A stretch of DNA of 64,000 nt from UBA699 sp050261915 (GTDB lineage Bacteria; Bacillota; Clostridia; Clostridiales; Clostridiaceae): the NCBI GenBank assembly GCA_050261915.1, contig JBLNDT010000006.1, forward strand, positions 51,688 through 115,687, read 5' to 3'. The translations under genes and the position numbers were made by a program. Positions 16,745 through 24,451 of the stretch are shown one piece after another. The notes under the pieces were generated by a model. It made no database searches, had not been told where the DNA came from, and was given only the letters and a program-made list of their open reading frames with translations. Numbering within the stretch: the first letter of the stretch is position 1; each line of letters begins with the position of its first letter.

Positions 16745-17469
16745 TGGATTTAACAGTTATAAAGGGAATGCAATCAGAAATATTTGTTCCTATAACTCCA
16801 CCACCAGTATGGACACCAGTTACAAAAGAATTAAAAGATATGAAAGTAGCAATTGCTACAGCAGCAGGAGTTCACTTAAAGTCAGATAAGAGATTTAACT
16901 TTGCAGGGGACTTTACTTTCAGATTAATACCTGGAGATACACCCACAGATGATCTTATGGTATCTCACGGCGGATATGACAATGGTGACGTTAATAAGGA
17001 CGTTAACTGCATGTTCCCATTAGACAGATTGAGAGAATTGGCTGCATCAGGCTTTATAAAGGAAGTTGCTCCAACTCATATAGGATTCATGGGAGGCGGC
17101 GGAAACCAGGAAAAATTCAAAAATGAAACTGGTCCAGCTATAGCTAAGATATTAAAAGAAGAAGGGGTAGATGCAGTTGTATTAACTGCTGGCTGAGGAA
17201 CCTGCCACCGCTCTGCAGTTTTGGTGCAGAGAGCAATAGAAGAAGCAGGTATACCTACAATATGTATAGCTGCATTACCTCCAGTAGTTAAGCAGACAGG
17301 AACTCCAAGAGCAGTTGCTCCAAGAGTGCCTATGGGAGCAAACGCGGGAGCTCCACATGACGTAGCAATGCAGACTGGTATCTGTAAGGATGCGTTAGAA
17401 TATCTTGTAAAAATTGAGACTCCAGGAACAATAGTTCCACTGCCATACGAATACGTAGCAAAAGTATAG
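16744..17469 (+). CDS. prdB: D-proline reductase selenoprotein subunit PrdB
   Basis: Catalytic 26-kDa selenocysteine subunit of D-proline reductase. The frame contains TGA at 17194-17196 (residue 151) in TAG-Sec-GTCHRSAV and continues to TAG at 17467-17469, giving 241 residues. The Sec-x-x-Cys arrangement and the length match PrdB of C. sticklandii, where the selenol attacks the substrate C-alpha held by the PrdA pyruvoyl group. The part after the TGA (VQRAIEEAGIPTICIAALPPVV, read as AIEEAGIPTICIAALPPV) is clearly conserved coding sequence. A strong hairpin follows the TGA. The start overlaps the preceding stop by one base. Confidence 0.96.
17211..17231 (+). promoter_or_regulatory. Candidate bacterial SECIS hairpin in prdB
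   Basis: A 7-bp perfect stem CTCTGCA/TGCAGAG with loop GTTTTGG. The loop begins 21 bases after the UGA with G first, fitting bacterial SECIS rules. Confidence 0.7.
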
Positions 17470-17477
17470 CAATATTC

Positions 17478-17519
17478 AATATCAGCCCTCTTTTAATCCA
17501 CGCAAAGGGGGCTGGTATT
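17478..17519 (+). other. Large intra-operon hairpin between prdB and prdD
   Basis: A continuous stem of about 16 bp (17478-17493 with 17504-17519; two G-U pairs) and a 10-base loop. No T run follows, so it is not a standard terminator. It may shield the 3' end of the prdC-A-B message or attenuate read-through into prdDEF. Confidence 0.6.
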
Positions 17520-17547
17520 AAATAAATATATGAATTGTGGTGGTTAA

Positions 17548-18309
17548 ATGGGTAATGAAATAGAGATGAGAAAGCTTGTTGTTAAGGCTTTTCATATCAC
17601 TGACATTATTTTTGATGAAAAAACATATATAGAAAATGGAGTATTACATCTAAAACGTGGTATTGAGGAGAAGTATCTTAATGAAGAAGATCTCGTTAAA
17701 GATGTAAAAATAAAAGTAATCTATCCTGATTCCCATGACATATTTATTAATTCAATAATGGATTTCTCGCCTGTTGCTGTAAAGGTTTTAGGCCGATTGG
17801 GAGAAGGAATAACCCATGTACTCACAGGAATGCAGGTAATGCTTACAGGGATAGATGAAAACGGAATACAAGTTGCAGAATTTGGCTCATCAGAGGGTAT
17901 ACTAAGCGAACAGGTAGTATTTGATAAGGCTGGAACTCCTTCAAAAGAGGATATTTTACTCCATGTAGATGTGACTCTTACTGCAGGAGGCGGGGGCAGC
18001 AGACCAGGTCCTACCGCTGCACACAGATTGTGTGACATAATAATTCAGGAAATAAGGGAATACCTTAAGAAGATGAATGGAAGATTCTGTGATGAAAAGC
18101 ATGAATATTTTGACAAAATCAAGCCTGGTAAAAAGAAAGTGGTAATAATAAAACAAGTGGCAGGACAGGGAGCTATGTATGATACACAGGTGTTAAGCAA
18201 AGAACCTGGTGGATTTGTCGGGGGAAGATCCATTATCGATATAGGGAACATGCCAATTGTTTTGAGTCCAAACGAGTATAGGGACGGGGCAATACGTGCA
18301 ATGAACTAG
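17548..18309 (+). CDS. prdD: Proline reductase cluster protein PrdD (PrdA alpha-half homologue)
   Basis: A 253-residue homologue of the PrdA core before the processing site. It aligns from MRKLVVKAFHITDIIF (PrdA about 243 onwards) through ITHVLTGMQVMLTGIDENGI to DGAIRAMN, which corresponds to PrdA DGGIHALT. It stops just where PrdA has its pyruvoyl-forming cysteine and lacks the N-terminal repeat region. The next gene, prdE, carries the rest. It is presumed a cytoplasmic accessory of the reductase; its biochemical role is not established. Ribosome site GTGGTGG before ATG 17548. Confidence 0.9.
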   Translation: MGNEIEMRKLVVKAFHITDIIFDEKTYIENGVLHLKRGIEEKYLNEEDLVKDVKIKVIYPDSHDIFINSIMDFSPVAVKVLGRLGEGITHVLTGMQVMLTGIDENGIQVAEFGSSEGILSEQVVFDKAGTPSKEDILLHVDVTLTAGGGGSRPGPTAAHRLCDIIIQEIREYLKKMNGRFCDEKHEYFDKIKPGKKKVVIIKQVAGQGAMYDTQVLSKEPGGFVGGRSIIDIGNMPIVLSPNEYRDGAIRAMN

Positions 18310-18328
18310 GTGAACAGGAGGAACAATT

Positions 18329-18802
18329 ATGGGGATTGGTCCATCTACAAAAGAAACAACCCTTCATCATTTCAGGGACCCACTTCTAGAGGTGGTAGCC
18401 AACGACGATGATGTTGACCTTATGGGAGTTATAGTTGCAGGAACTCCACAGGAAAACGGAGATAAGATTTTCGTGGCTGAAAGGGCAGCAGCCTGGGTGG
18501 AAGCCATGAGAGCGGATGGTGTTATAGTATCTATAGATGGCTGGGGTAACAGTAACATAGACTTTGCAACAGCTATTGAAGAAGTGGGAAGAAGAAACAT
18601 ACCAGTAGTTGGTATGAGCTTCGTAGGTGTGCAGGCTCAGTTTGTTGTAACAAACAAGTATATGGACACCGTTGTGGACTTTAACAAGTCAAAAGAAGGA
18701 ATAGAAACAGAAGTTGTTGGGGAAAACACAGTAGCTACCATTGACGCAAGGAAGGCTTTGGCTTTTCTAAAATTGAAAATGAGGAATAGGGAGGGGCAAT
18801 AA
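18329..18802 (+). CDS. prdE: Proline reductase cluster protein PrdE (PrdA beta-half homologue)
   Basis: A 157-residue protein that matches PrdA after the cleavage site: MGIGPSTKETTLHHFRDPL aligns with PrdA CIGPASKECSRHYWREPL, so the initiating Met-Gly stands in place of the pyruvoyl-generating cysteine. The rest follows PrdA (VIVAGTPQENGDKIFVAERA; FATAIEEVGRRNIPVVGMSF). It therefore cannot form a pyruvoyl group by the same chemistry. AGGAGG lies before ATG 18329, and the stop directly abuts prdF. It probably pairs with PrdD as a non-catalytic PrdA-like heterodimer; this is inference. Confidence 0.9.
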   Translation: MGIGPSTKETTLHHFRDPLLEVVANDDDVDLMGVIVAGTPQENGDKIFVAERAAAWVEAMRADGVIVSIDGWGNSNIDFATAIEEVGRRNIPVVGMSFVGVQAQFVVTNKYMDTVVDFNKSKEGIETEVVGENTVATIDARKALAFLKLKMRNREGQ

Positions 18803-19810
18803 ATGAAGTCAGTTAAAACAATATTCGCAATTGATTCTCATACTATGGGAGAACCAACTAGAATAGTAGTTGGTGGTGTTCCAAAGATCCCAGGAAAAAC
18901 AATGCCAGAAAAAAAGGCATTTCTTGAAGAACATCTTGATTATGTAAGAACAGCAATAATGCTTGAACCAAGGGGACATAATGATATGTTTGGTTCAATA
19001 GTTACACAGCCAACTATGGATGAGGCAGATATAGGAATAATATTCATGGACGGCGGCGGATATCTGAATATGTGCGGTCACGGATCCATAGGAGCTGCTA
19101 CAGTAGCTGTTGAAACAGGAATGGTTCCAGTTACAGAGCCTGTAACAGAGCTTACTTTAGAAGCACCGGCAGGTCTTGTTAAGGCAAAGGTTAAAGTGGA
19201 AAATGGTAAGGCAAGGGAAGTATCCATAGTAAACGTTCCTGCATTTCTTTATAAGAGAGATGTAGAGGTGGATGTTCCAGGCATCGGCAAGGTAACAATG
19301 GACATATCCTTTGGAGGAAGCTTTTTTGCAATAGTTAAGAGTGAATCCTTAGGTCTTGACATCTGTGCAGCAAATGCTCAAAAGTTAATTCAAGTTGGTA
19401 TGGATATAATTAAAGCTGTTAATGAACAGGTTGAGATCCAGCATCCAACACTACCACATATTAAAACAGTAGACTTGGCAGAAATATATGGACCAGCAAA
19501 GAGCCCTGATGCAACACTACAAAATGCTGTTGTATTTGGACAGGGACAGCTTGACAGATCTCCTTGCGGAACAGGAACTAGTGCGAAACTTGCTACTTTA
19601 TATGCAAAAGGACTGCTTAAAATGAATGAAGATTTTATTTATGAAAGCATTCTTCAGACAAAGTTCAAAGGAAGAGTTATTGGTGAAACTAAAGTTGGTG
19701 ACTTTGATGCAATAATTCCAGAAATAAGCGGAAGCGCATTTATAACAGGACATAATCAGTTCTTTATTGATCCTGAAGATCCAGTAAAGCACGGATTTAT
19801 CTTAAAGTAA
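18803..19810 (+). CDS. prdF: Proline racemase
   Basis: Interconverts L- and D-proline without cofactor, supplying D-proline to the reductase. The 335-residue protein has both catalytic thiols: Cys91 in MCGHGSIG and Cys255 in DRSPCGTGTSA, matching the two-base mechanism of the C. sticklandii enzyme (338 residues or so). DSHTMGEPTRIVVGG at the N terminus is typical. The ATG follows the prdE stop with no gap, and GGGAGGGG lies within prdE. Last gene of the operon. Confusion with 4-hydroxyproline epimerase is possible by homology, but two cysteines and the context favour racemase. Confidence 0.96.
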   Translation: MKSVKTIFAIDSHTMGEPTRIVVGGVPKIPGKTMPEKKAFLEEHLDYVRTAIMLEPRGHNDMFGSIVTQPTMDEADIGIIFMDGGGYLNMCGHGSIGAATVAVETGMVPVTEPVTELTLEAPAGLVKAKVKVENGKAREVSIVNVPAFLYKRDVEVDVPGIGKVTMDISFGGSFFAIVKSESLGLDICAANAQKLIQVGMDIIKAVNEQVEIQHPTLPHIKTVDLAEIYGPAKSPDATLQNAVVFGQGQLDRSPCGTGTSAKLATLYAKGLLKMNEDFIYESILQTKFKGRVIGETKVGDFDAIIPEISGSAFITGHNQFFIDPEDPVKHGFILK

Positions 19811-19842
19811 GAAACATTTGATTATTCAAAATTCGCCAAAAA

Positions 19843-19871
19843 TTGACTTTATATAAGATACTTTTTATAGT
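19843..19871 (+). promoter_or_regulatory. Predicted sigma-A promoter of the TauE-like gene
   Basis: TTGACT (19843-19848), 17-base spacer, TATAGT (19866-19871). It makes the transporter gene independent of the sigma-54 operon, although no clear terminator follows prdF, so read-through is possible. Confidence 0.7.
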
Positions 19872-19930
19872 AAAATATATCTATGATAAAAAATTAACTA
19901 AAATAAATGTATTAAGAGGGAGGATATTAA

Positions 19931-20806
19931 ATGTTAATAAAAGCAGTATTAGGAGTTATGCTAGCCCTGACAATTTATTTTGCAATTGTATTTTTCATGG
20001 ACTACGTGAAGGCATCCAAAGAGGGTAAATTAGAATCTAGTAATTTCTTTGCGCTAGGAGCTGTAGGATTTGTAACAAACTTTTTCGATACTTTAGGTAT
20101 AGGAAGTTTTGCACCAACTACAGCGTTGTTAAAGAATTTTAAATTGTCCGCAGATAGAACTATACCTGGAACACTAAATGTTTCATGTACTATTCCAGTT
20201 GTAGTTGAGGCACTTATATTTATAACAGTTATTAAGGTTGAACCTGTAACACTTGTTGCAATGCTTGCAGCAGCAACAGTAGGTGCATATTTTGGAGCTG
20301 GATTCGTTTCAGGTCTTGATGAGAAAAAGGTTCAAGTTGGAATGGGTACTGCATTACTTGTTGTTGTACTTATAATGCTTGCAGGCCAGCTTGGATTAAT
20401 GCCTGTAGGTGGAGCTGAAATAGGTCTTACTGGAGGCAAATTAATAGCAGCAATTATCGGAAACTTAATACTTGGAGCATTGATGACATTAGGAATTGGA
20501 TTATATGCACCTTGTATGGCTTTAGTATTTGCACTTGGAATGAGCGCTAAGGTTGCATTCCCTATAATGATGGGCTCCTGTGCATTCTTAATGCCAGTTG
20601 CAGCAGCTAAGTTTGTTAAAGAAGGAGCTTATGACAGAAAGGCTTCCATGGCAATAACAGTATTTGGTGTTGTTGGTGTACTTATCGCAGCATATATCGT
20701 TAAAGAACTTCCACTTAGTATATTAAAATGGCTAGTTGATGTAGTTATAGTTTACACAGCTATAATGATGTTCAAATCAGCCAGCAAGAAAAAAGAAACT
20801 GCATAG
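19931..20806 (+). CDS. TauE/SafE-family membrane transporter
   Basis: A 291-residue membrane protein with about eight hydrophobic segments and two family-type repeats (GSFAPTTALLKNF and GLYAPCMALVFALG occupy corresponding places). TauE/SafE proteins export or import organosulfonates, sulfite and other small anions; the substrate here cannot be read from sequence. It sits just after the prd operon, 120 bp from prdF, so a role in moving a substrate or product of proline fermentation is conceivable but only by proximity. Ribosome site GAGGGAGG. Confidence 0.85.
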   Translation: MLIKAVLGVMLALTIYFAIVFFMDYVKASKEGKLESSNFFALGAVGFVTNFFDTLGIGSFAPTTALLKNFKLSADRTIPGTLNVSCTIPVVVEALIFITVIKVEPVTLVAMLAAATVGAYFGAGFVSGLDEKKVQVGMGTALLVVVLIMLAGQLGLMPVGGAEIGLTGGKLIAAIIGNLILGALMTLGIGLYAPCMALVFALGMSAKVAFPIMMGSCAFLMPVAAAKFVKEGAYDRKASMAITVFGVVGVLIAAYIVKELPLSILKWLVDVVIVYTAIMMFKSASKKKETA

Positions 20807-20815
20807 TAAATTTTT

Positions 20816-20848
20816 AAACTAGTGGGTATAAAACCCGCTAGTTTTTTT
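20816..20848 (+). terminator. Terminator after the TauE-like gene
   Basis: A 12-bp stem (AAACTAGTGGGT 20816-20827 with ACCCGCTAGTTT 20833-20844, one G-U pair) and a T run. Confidence 0.88.
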
Positions 20849-20890
20849 ATTAGGGTGCCCGTAAAAAAGTTTCGTTTGCAGATGCCCTTT

Positions 20891-20928
20891 ATGAATGAAT
20901 TGTTTCACCACAATTATTAATCATTCAT
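20891..20928. repeat. Interrupted inverted repeat before manC
   Basis: ATGAATGA (20891-20898) is mirrored by TCATTCAT (20921-20928), and inside it ATTG by CAAT. It lies 35-70 bp before the manC start and could be an operator or leader structure; no known factor matches. Confidence 0.35.
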
Positions 20929-20962
20929 ATTATGGAATATAGCAATTGGAAGAGGTAAAAAA

Positions 20963-22030
20963 TTGTTGTACGCCTTGATTCTTGCAGGAGGAAGAGGAAC
21001 AAGACTATATCCCTTGTCTAGAAGCAATAATCCCAAGCAGTTCCTTAAAGTTCTTGAAAACAAAAGCTTTTTAAGGGCAACTGTGGACAGGATTAAACCC
21101 ATGGTAAGGGAAAGTAATATTTATGTAGTAACAAATGAAGACTATATAGACAAGGTTTATGAAGAATTGCCAGAAATTAGTGAAGAAAATATATTTATAG
21201 AACCTGAAAATAGGGAAACGGCAACATGTATAGGACTGTCCGCAGTAAAGCTTTTAAAAAAAGATAACGACGCTTCTATGATAATACTTCCATCGGATCA
21301 TTATATTCAAAATGACAATATATTTATTGAAACTCTTAAACAGGGCTGTGAAGCTGCTGAAAAACGAAGGGGCTTGATTGCTTTAGGTATAACTCCTACA
21401 AGGCCTGAAACTGGCTATGGATATGTGGAGATGGGCGAAAGGATTAATGGGAATATTGCAGCCTATAAAGTTGAACGGTTTCTTGAAAAACCAAATGTTG
21501 AGGTTGCTAAAGATCTTCTAATAAAAGGCACATATCTTTGGAACAGCGGAATGTTCATATGGAGAGCAGATGTTTTCTTAAGAGAAATGCAGAAATACCT
21601 GCCTAAAATGTATAAAAGTATGATGGAAATATATCAAAGCCTTAATACTCAGGATGAGGTTAAAACTATAGTTGATCAATATAAATTAATAGATGGCATA
21701 TCTGTTGATTTTGGCATTATGCAAAAAACAAGAAAAGCATATATAATAAAATGTGAATTTACCTGGGATGATATTGGAACCTTTGCTTCCCTGGCAAGAT
21801 TTTTAAGCAAATCAAGCAGTAATGAAATATCAGGGAACACAATGCTGGAACAATGTAAAAGCTGCAGGGTGTTTGCAAAGGATAAGCTGATTATAGGCTT
21901 TGGAGTTCAAGATCTTGTTATAGTTGATTCTGGTGATGTTCTACTTGTTATGGATAAAAATAGAGATCAAGAAATAAAACACCTTGTTAATAAATTACGA
22001 GACTCTGGAAATTTGAAAAACTTTTTATAG
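20963..22030 (+). CDS. manC: Mannose-1-phosphate guanylyltransferase
   Basis: Makes GDP-mannose from GTP and mannose 1-phosphate for glycan synthesis. The 355-residue protein opens with the nucleotidyltransferase signature LILAGGRGTRLYPLSRSNNP, followed by PSDHYI, ETGYGYVEMG, FLEKP and LWNSGMF, all typical of ManC/RfbM type II enzymes. It lacks the isomerase domain of bifunctional proteins. Two adjacent TTG codons (20963, 20966) could start it, behind GAAGAGG. It stands alone before spore-coat glycosyltransferase genes, so it may feed coat glycosylation; that link is only positional. Confidence 0.92.
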   Translation: MLYALILAGGRGTRLYPLSRSNNPKQFLKVLENKSFLRATVDRIKPMVRESNIYVVTNEDYIDKVYEELPEISEENIFIEPENRETATCIGLSAVKLLKKDNDASMIILPSDHYIQNDNIFIETLKQGCEAAEKRRGLIALGITPTRPETGYGYVEMGERINGNIAAYKVERFLEKPNVEVAKDLLIKGTYLWNSGMFIWRADVFLREMQKYLPKMYKSMMEIYQSLNTQDEVKTIVDQYKLIDGISVDFGIMQKTRKAYIIKCEFTWDDIGTFASLARFLSKSSSNEISGNTMLEQCKSCRVFAKDKLIIGFGVQDLVIVDSGDVLLVMDKNRDQEIKHLVNKLRDSGNLKNFL

Positions 22031-22031
22031 A

Positions 22032-22064
22032 AAAGGCTTTGCAGTAATGCAAAGCCTTTAAATT
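22032..22064 (+). terminator. manC terminator-like hairpin
   Basis: A 12-bp perfect stem (AAAGGCTTTGCA with TGCAAAGCCTTT) and 4-base loop, but a poor T run. Confidence 0.65.
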
Positions 22065-22101
22065 ATGTTAAAATATAATAAGGAAATGGTGGTGGTGATT
22101 T

Positions 22102-23205
22102 TTGAGAAGAAATTTATCTATTTTTGGTTTTATAGCAGTAATAAGTTTGATAATAGGAAGTGTTATTTTTTATTTTGTTGGAATAAACGGCAGAGAAGAT
22201 GTTAAATTATCTGGGAAAATAACTGTACTTGCTGATTCGGGTGATTATAATGCAGTATTAGAGGCAGCAAATAACTTTAAAAAATTACATAATCGCATAG
22301 AGATAAATGTTATTAAAGATGATAATACATATAATAAAATTTCTGAAGAAATAAAAGCAGCAAAGTTTAAAGAAGATATGGCAATTATATCAGAAGATAA
22401 TGCTGGAGACCTTTTTAAACAAAGTGATTCCTCGTTTCTTGAACTTTCCGGATATTCATCTGACTTTTCCGATGGAAGGCTTGGTGCAATTACATATAAT
22501 AAAAAAGTATTAGGAATACCCTGGAGTTCTGAACCAGTAATGATATTATACAGAAGTGATATTTTTTCATCCGAAGGAATTAATATAGATGATATAAAAA
22601 CCTGGGATGATTTTAGAGCCATTGGTAAAAATTTGACCATACGAACAGGTAAGAAGTTCCTGGCATATAATTCCTCTGAATTTACTAAAGTATATCAAGC
22701 ACTTTTAAGTCAGCTTAGAATAAGCTATGTAGATAAAATAAATAATACAAGAGTTTCCGACCTTATAAACGAAATGGTATATGAAGGAACGCTGTATGGT
22801 TCGGACTCCATCATTAATCTTGCAAAAAAAGAAGGGACTCTTGCCATAATAGCAAAACCCAAGGATGCATACAAATTAATGGAAGTTACTGAATTAAAGG
22901 GAAAATGGGGAGTTATGAAAATTCCTGCCTTTGAGCCTGGTGGAAATAGAGATGTTTCATTAGGGGGCAAGGATCTGCTTATAAATAAGAATACTAAAAA
23001 CATAAATCTATCAAAGGAATTTGCAAAATACCTAAGCTCTGATAGGAGTACAGTCTATTTAAATCTTGAAAAACACGGAATATTTTCTGCAAATTACACA
23101 GTATATGAAGGGGAGCAGTTTAATACTAATGAATACTTCAATACGAATATATGGAGTTTATATTCTGATGTAGAAAAAAATGCTCCTGAAAATAAATATA
23201 AATAA
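22102..23205 (+). CDS. Membrane-anchored extracellular solute-binding protein (family 1)
   Basis: A 367-residue protein with one N-terminal hydrophobic segment (about 6-28) and no lipobox cysteine, followed by a sugar-type binding-protein fold: AVLEAANNFKKLHNRIEINV, LGIPWSSEPVMILYRSDIF, TWDDFRAIGKNL, WGVMKIPAFEPGGNRDVSLG. No ABC permease or ATPase gene is adjacent, so it is an orphan binding protein or sensor. Start TTG 22102 follows GGTGGTGGTG. It probably acts outside the membrane, held by an uncleaved signal anchor. Confidence 0.8.
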   Translation: MRRNLSIFGFIAVISLIIGSVIFYFVGINGREDVKLSGKITVLADSGDYNAVLEAANNFKKLHNRIEINVIKDDNTYNKISEEIKAAKFKEDMAIISEDNAGDLFKQSDSSFLELSGYSSDFSDGRLGAITYNKKVLGIPWSSEPVMILYRSDIFSSEGINIDDIKTWDDFRAIGKNLTIRTGKKFLAYNSSEFTKVYQALLSQLRISYVDKINNTRVSDLINEMVYEGTLYGSDSIINLAKKEGTLAIIAKPKDAYKLMEVTELKGKWGVMKIPAFEPGGNRDVSLGGKDLLINKNTKNINLSKEFAKYLSSDRSTVYLNLEKHGIFSANYTVYEGEQFNTNEYFNTNIWSLYSDVEKNAPENKYK

Positions 23206-23208
23206 AGT

Positions 23209-23254
23209 AAACCTGGAATTTTATATTGAAGAATAAAGTTCCAGGGTTTTTTTT
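23209..23254 (+). terminator. Terminator after the solute-binding protein gene
   Basis: AAACCTGGAA (23209-23218) pairs with TTCCAGGGTTT (23239-23249) with one bulge, followed by eight T residues. It overlaps the 3' end of the converging glycosyltransferase gene. Confidence 0.7.
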
Positions 23255-24330
23255 GCTGTATTTAACCAGTTGAAATTTTTTGACTTGTTTTCTGCTCTGA
23301 TTTTTAGATTACTCTTAACATCAGAGCTATTAAGTATTTTTATAATACTTGAGGAAATTTCATCAATATCCCTTGGGTTTATTAGCATTGCACCATTTTC
23401 ACATATTTCGGGAATTGAAGACAGGTTTGAGCATATTACAGGAGTGGAGCAGGCCATAGCTTCTAGTGGCGGAAGTCCAAAACCTTCATAAAGGGAGGGG
23501 TATATAAATAATTCACATCCATTATATAAAACAGGCATTAGCTCCTCTTTTACAAAGCCTGTAAATTTTACACCAGATGAAATGCCAAGCTCTTCGGCTA
23601 AATTTTTTATTTGCGGCACCTCTTCTTTTTCAGCACCGGCAAGCACCAGGTCATACAAGCCATTTAATTTTGAAATGGATTTTTTGTATGCATATAAAAT
23701 AGCTTTTACATTTTTTCTAGGGCTAAATCCTCCAATGTACAATATAAAAGGCTTATGCAAATTAAATTCCTTCATTAAAATATTTTTGCAATATCCCTTG
23801 TCTAGTGGAATGTATCTTGGATCTGCAGCTAATGGTATAACGTGAATTTTCTTGTTGTTTCCAGGAAAAAACCTGAGAATATCTGATTTGGAGGCATTAG
23901 AAACTGTAATTATTGCATCTGCTGAATGGATAATATCAGGCATATCCTTTAAAAATTTATTTAAATACCCTTTACCTACAGTTTCAGGCATAGAATAAGG
24001 AATTAAATCGTGAACAGTAACGACTTTTTTGCAAATTTGATATTTATTCATACCTATACCGTTTTGGGGCACATGTAAAAGGTTTACCTTATTATTTTCA
24101 AGGTAAATAGGAAAATACTGCTCTTCAAAAAAGCTGTGATGTTTTTTTGAAGTTAATATGATCTTAGAGTTTTCTGTCTCATACTGACTGAAGTTATCTC
24201 CACACCAAAAAATATGAAATTTATTATTTCCACAGATTCTAAGCATATGCTTAAGAAGATTTTCAGTATAGGTTCCAATTCCTGTACCTTTGTATAAGTT
24301 GATTCCTCTTCCATCTAGTGCAAAATCCAA
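23221..24330 (-). CDS. Family-4 glycosyltransferase, spore-coat (CotSA-like), copy 1
   Basis: A 369-residue GT-B glycosyltransferase (GT4). It has an N-terminal DGRGINLYKGTGIGTYTENL, KVVTVHDLIPY in the middle, and the nucleotide-sugar site FIYPSLYEGFGLPPLEAMAC with the E-x7-E motif. The start is set at TTG 24330 because GGAGGGG lies just before it and the resulting N terminus aligns with its paralogue at 26979-28103. It is divergent from a CotS-like gene 121 bp away. In B. subtilis the coat proteins CotSA (GT4) and CotS are likewise neighbours, so a spore-coat role is likely but inferred. Confidence 0.85.
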   Translation of the reverse strand: MDFALDGRGINLYKGTGIGTYTENLLKHMLRICGNNKFHIFWCGDNFSQYETENSKIILTSKKHHSFFEEQYFPIYLENNKVNLLHVPQNGIGMNKYQICKKVVTVHDLIPYSMPETVGKGYLNKFLKDMPDIIHSADAIITVSNASKSDILRFFPGNNKKIHVIPLAADPRYIPLDKGYCKNILMKEFNLHKPFILYIGGFSPRKNVKAILYAYKKSISKLNGLYDLVLAGAEKEEVPQIKNLAEELGISSGVKFTGFVKEELMPVLYNGCELFIYPSLYEGFGLPPLEAMACSTPVICSNLSSIPEICENGAMLINPRDIDEISSSIIKILNSSDVKSNLKIRAENKSKNFNWLNTAKKTLELYSSI

Positions 24331-24451
24331 ACAGACCCCTCCATTTAATTTTATATAGTATATTATTGCAAAAGGCATAAAATTGTTACATTGGAACAAA
24401 CATAGAGGTTAAACATATAATGTTTATAAAGCAGTAGTTCTGGAGGGAATT

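Noticed and set aside
16744..17469. prdB as two separate genes or a pseudogene broken by TGA
   Set aside because: The TGA lies at the known selenocysteine position of PrdB; the second half has no ribosome site of its own.
19843..20028. A 61-codon frame overlapping the TauE promoter and gene start
   Set aside because: It begins at the -35 sequence itself and is out of frame with the real transporter gene.
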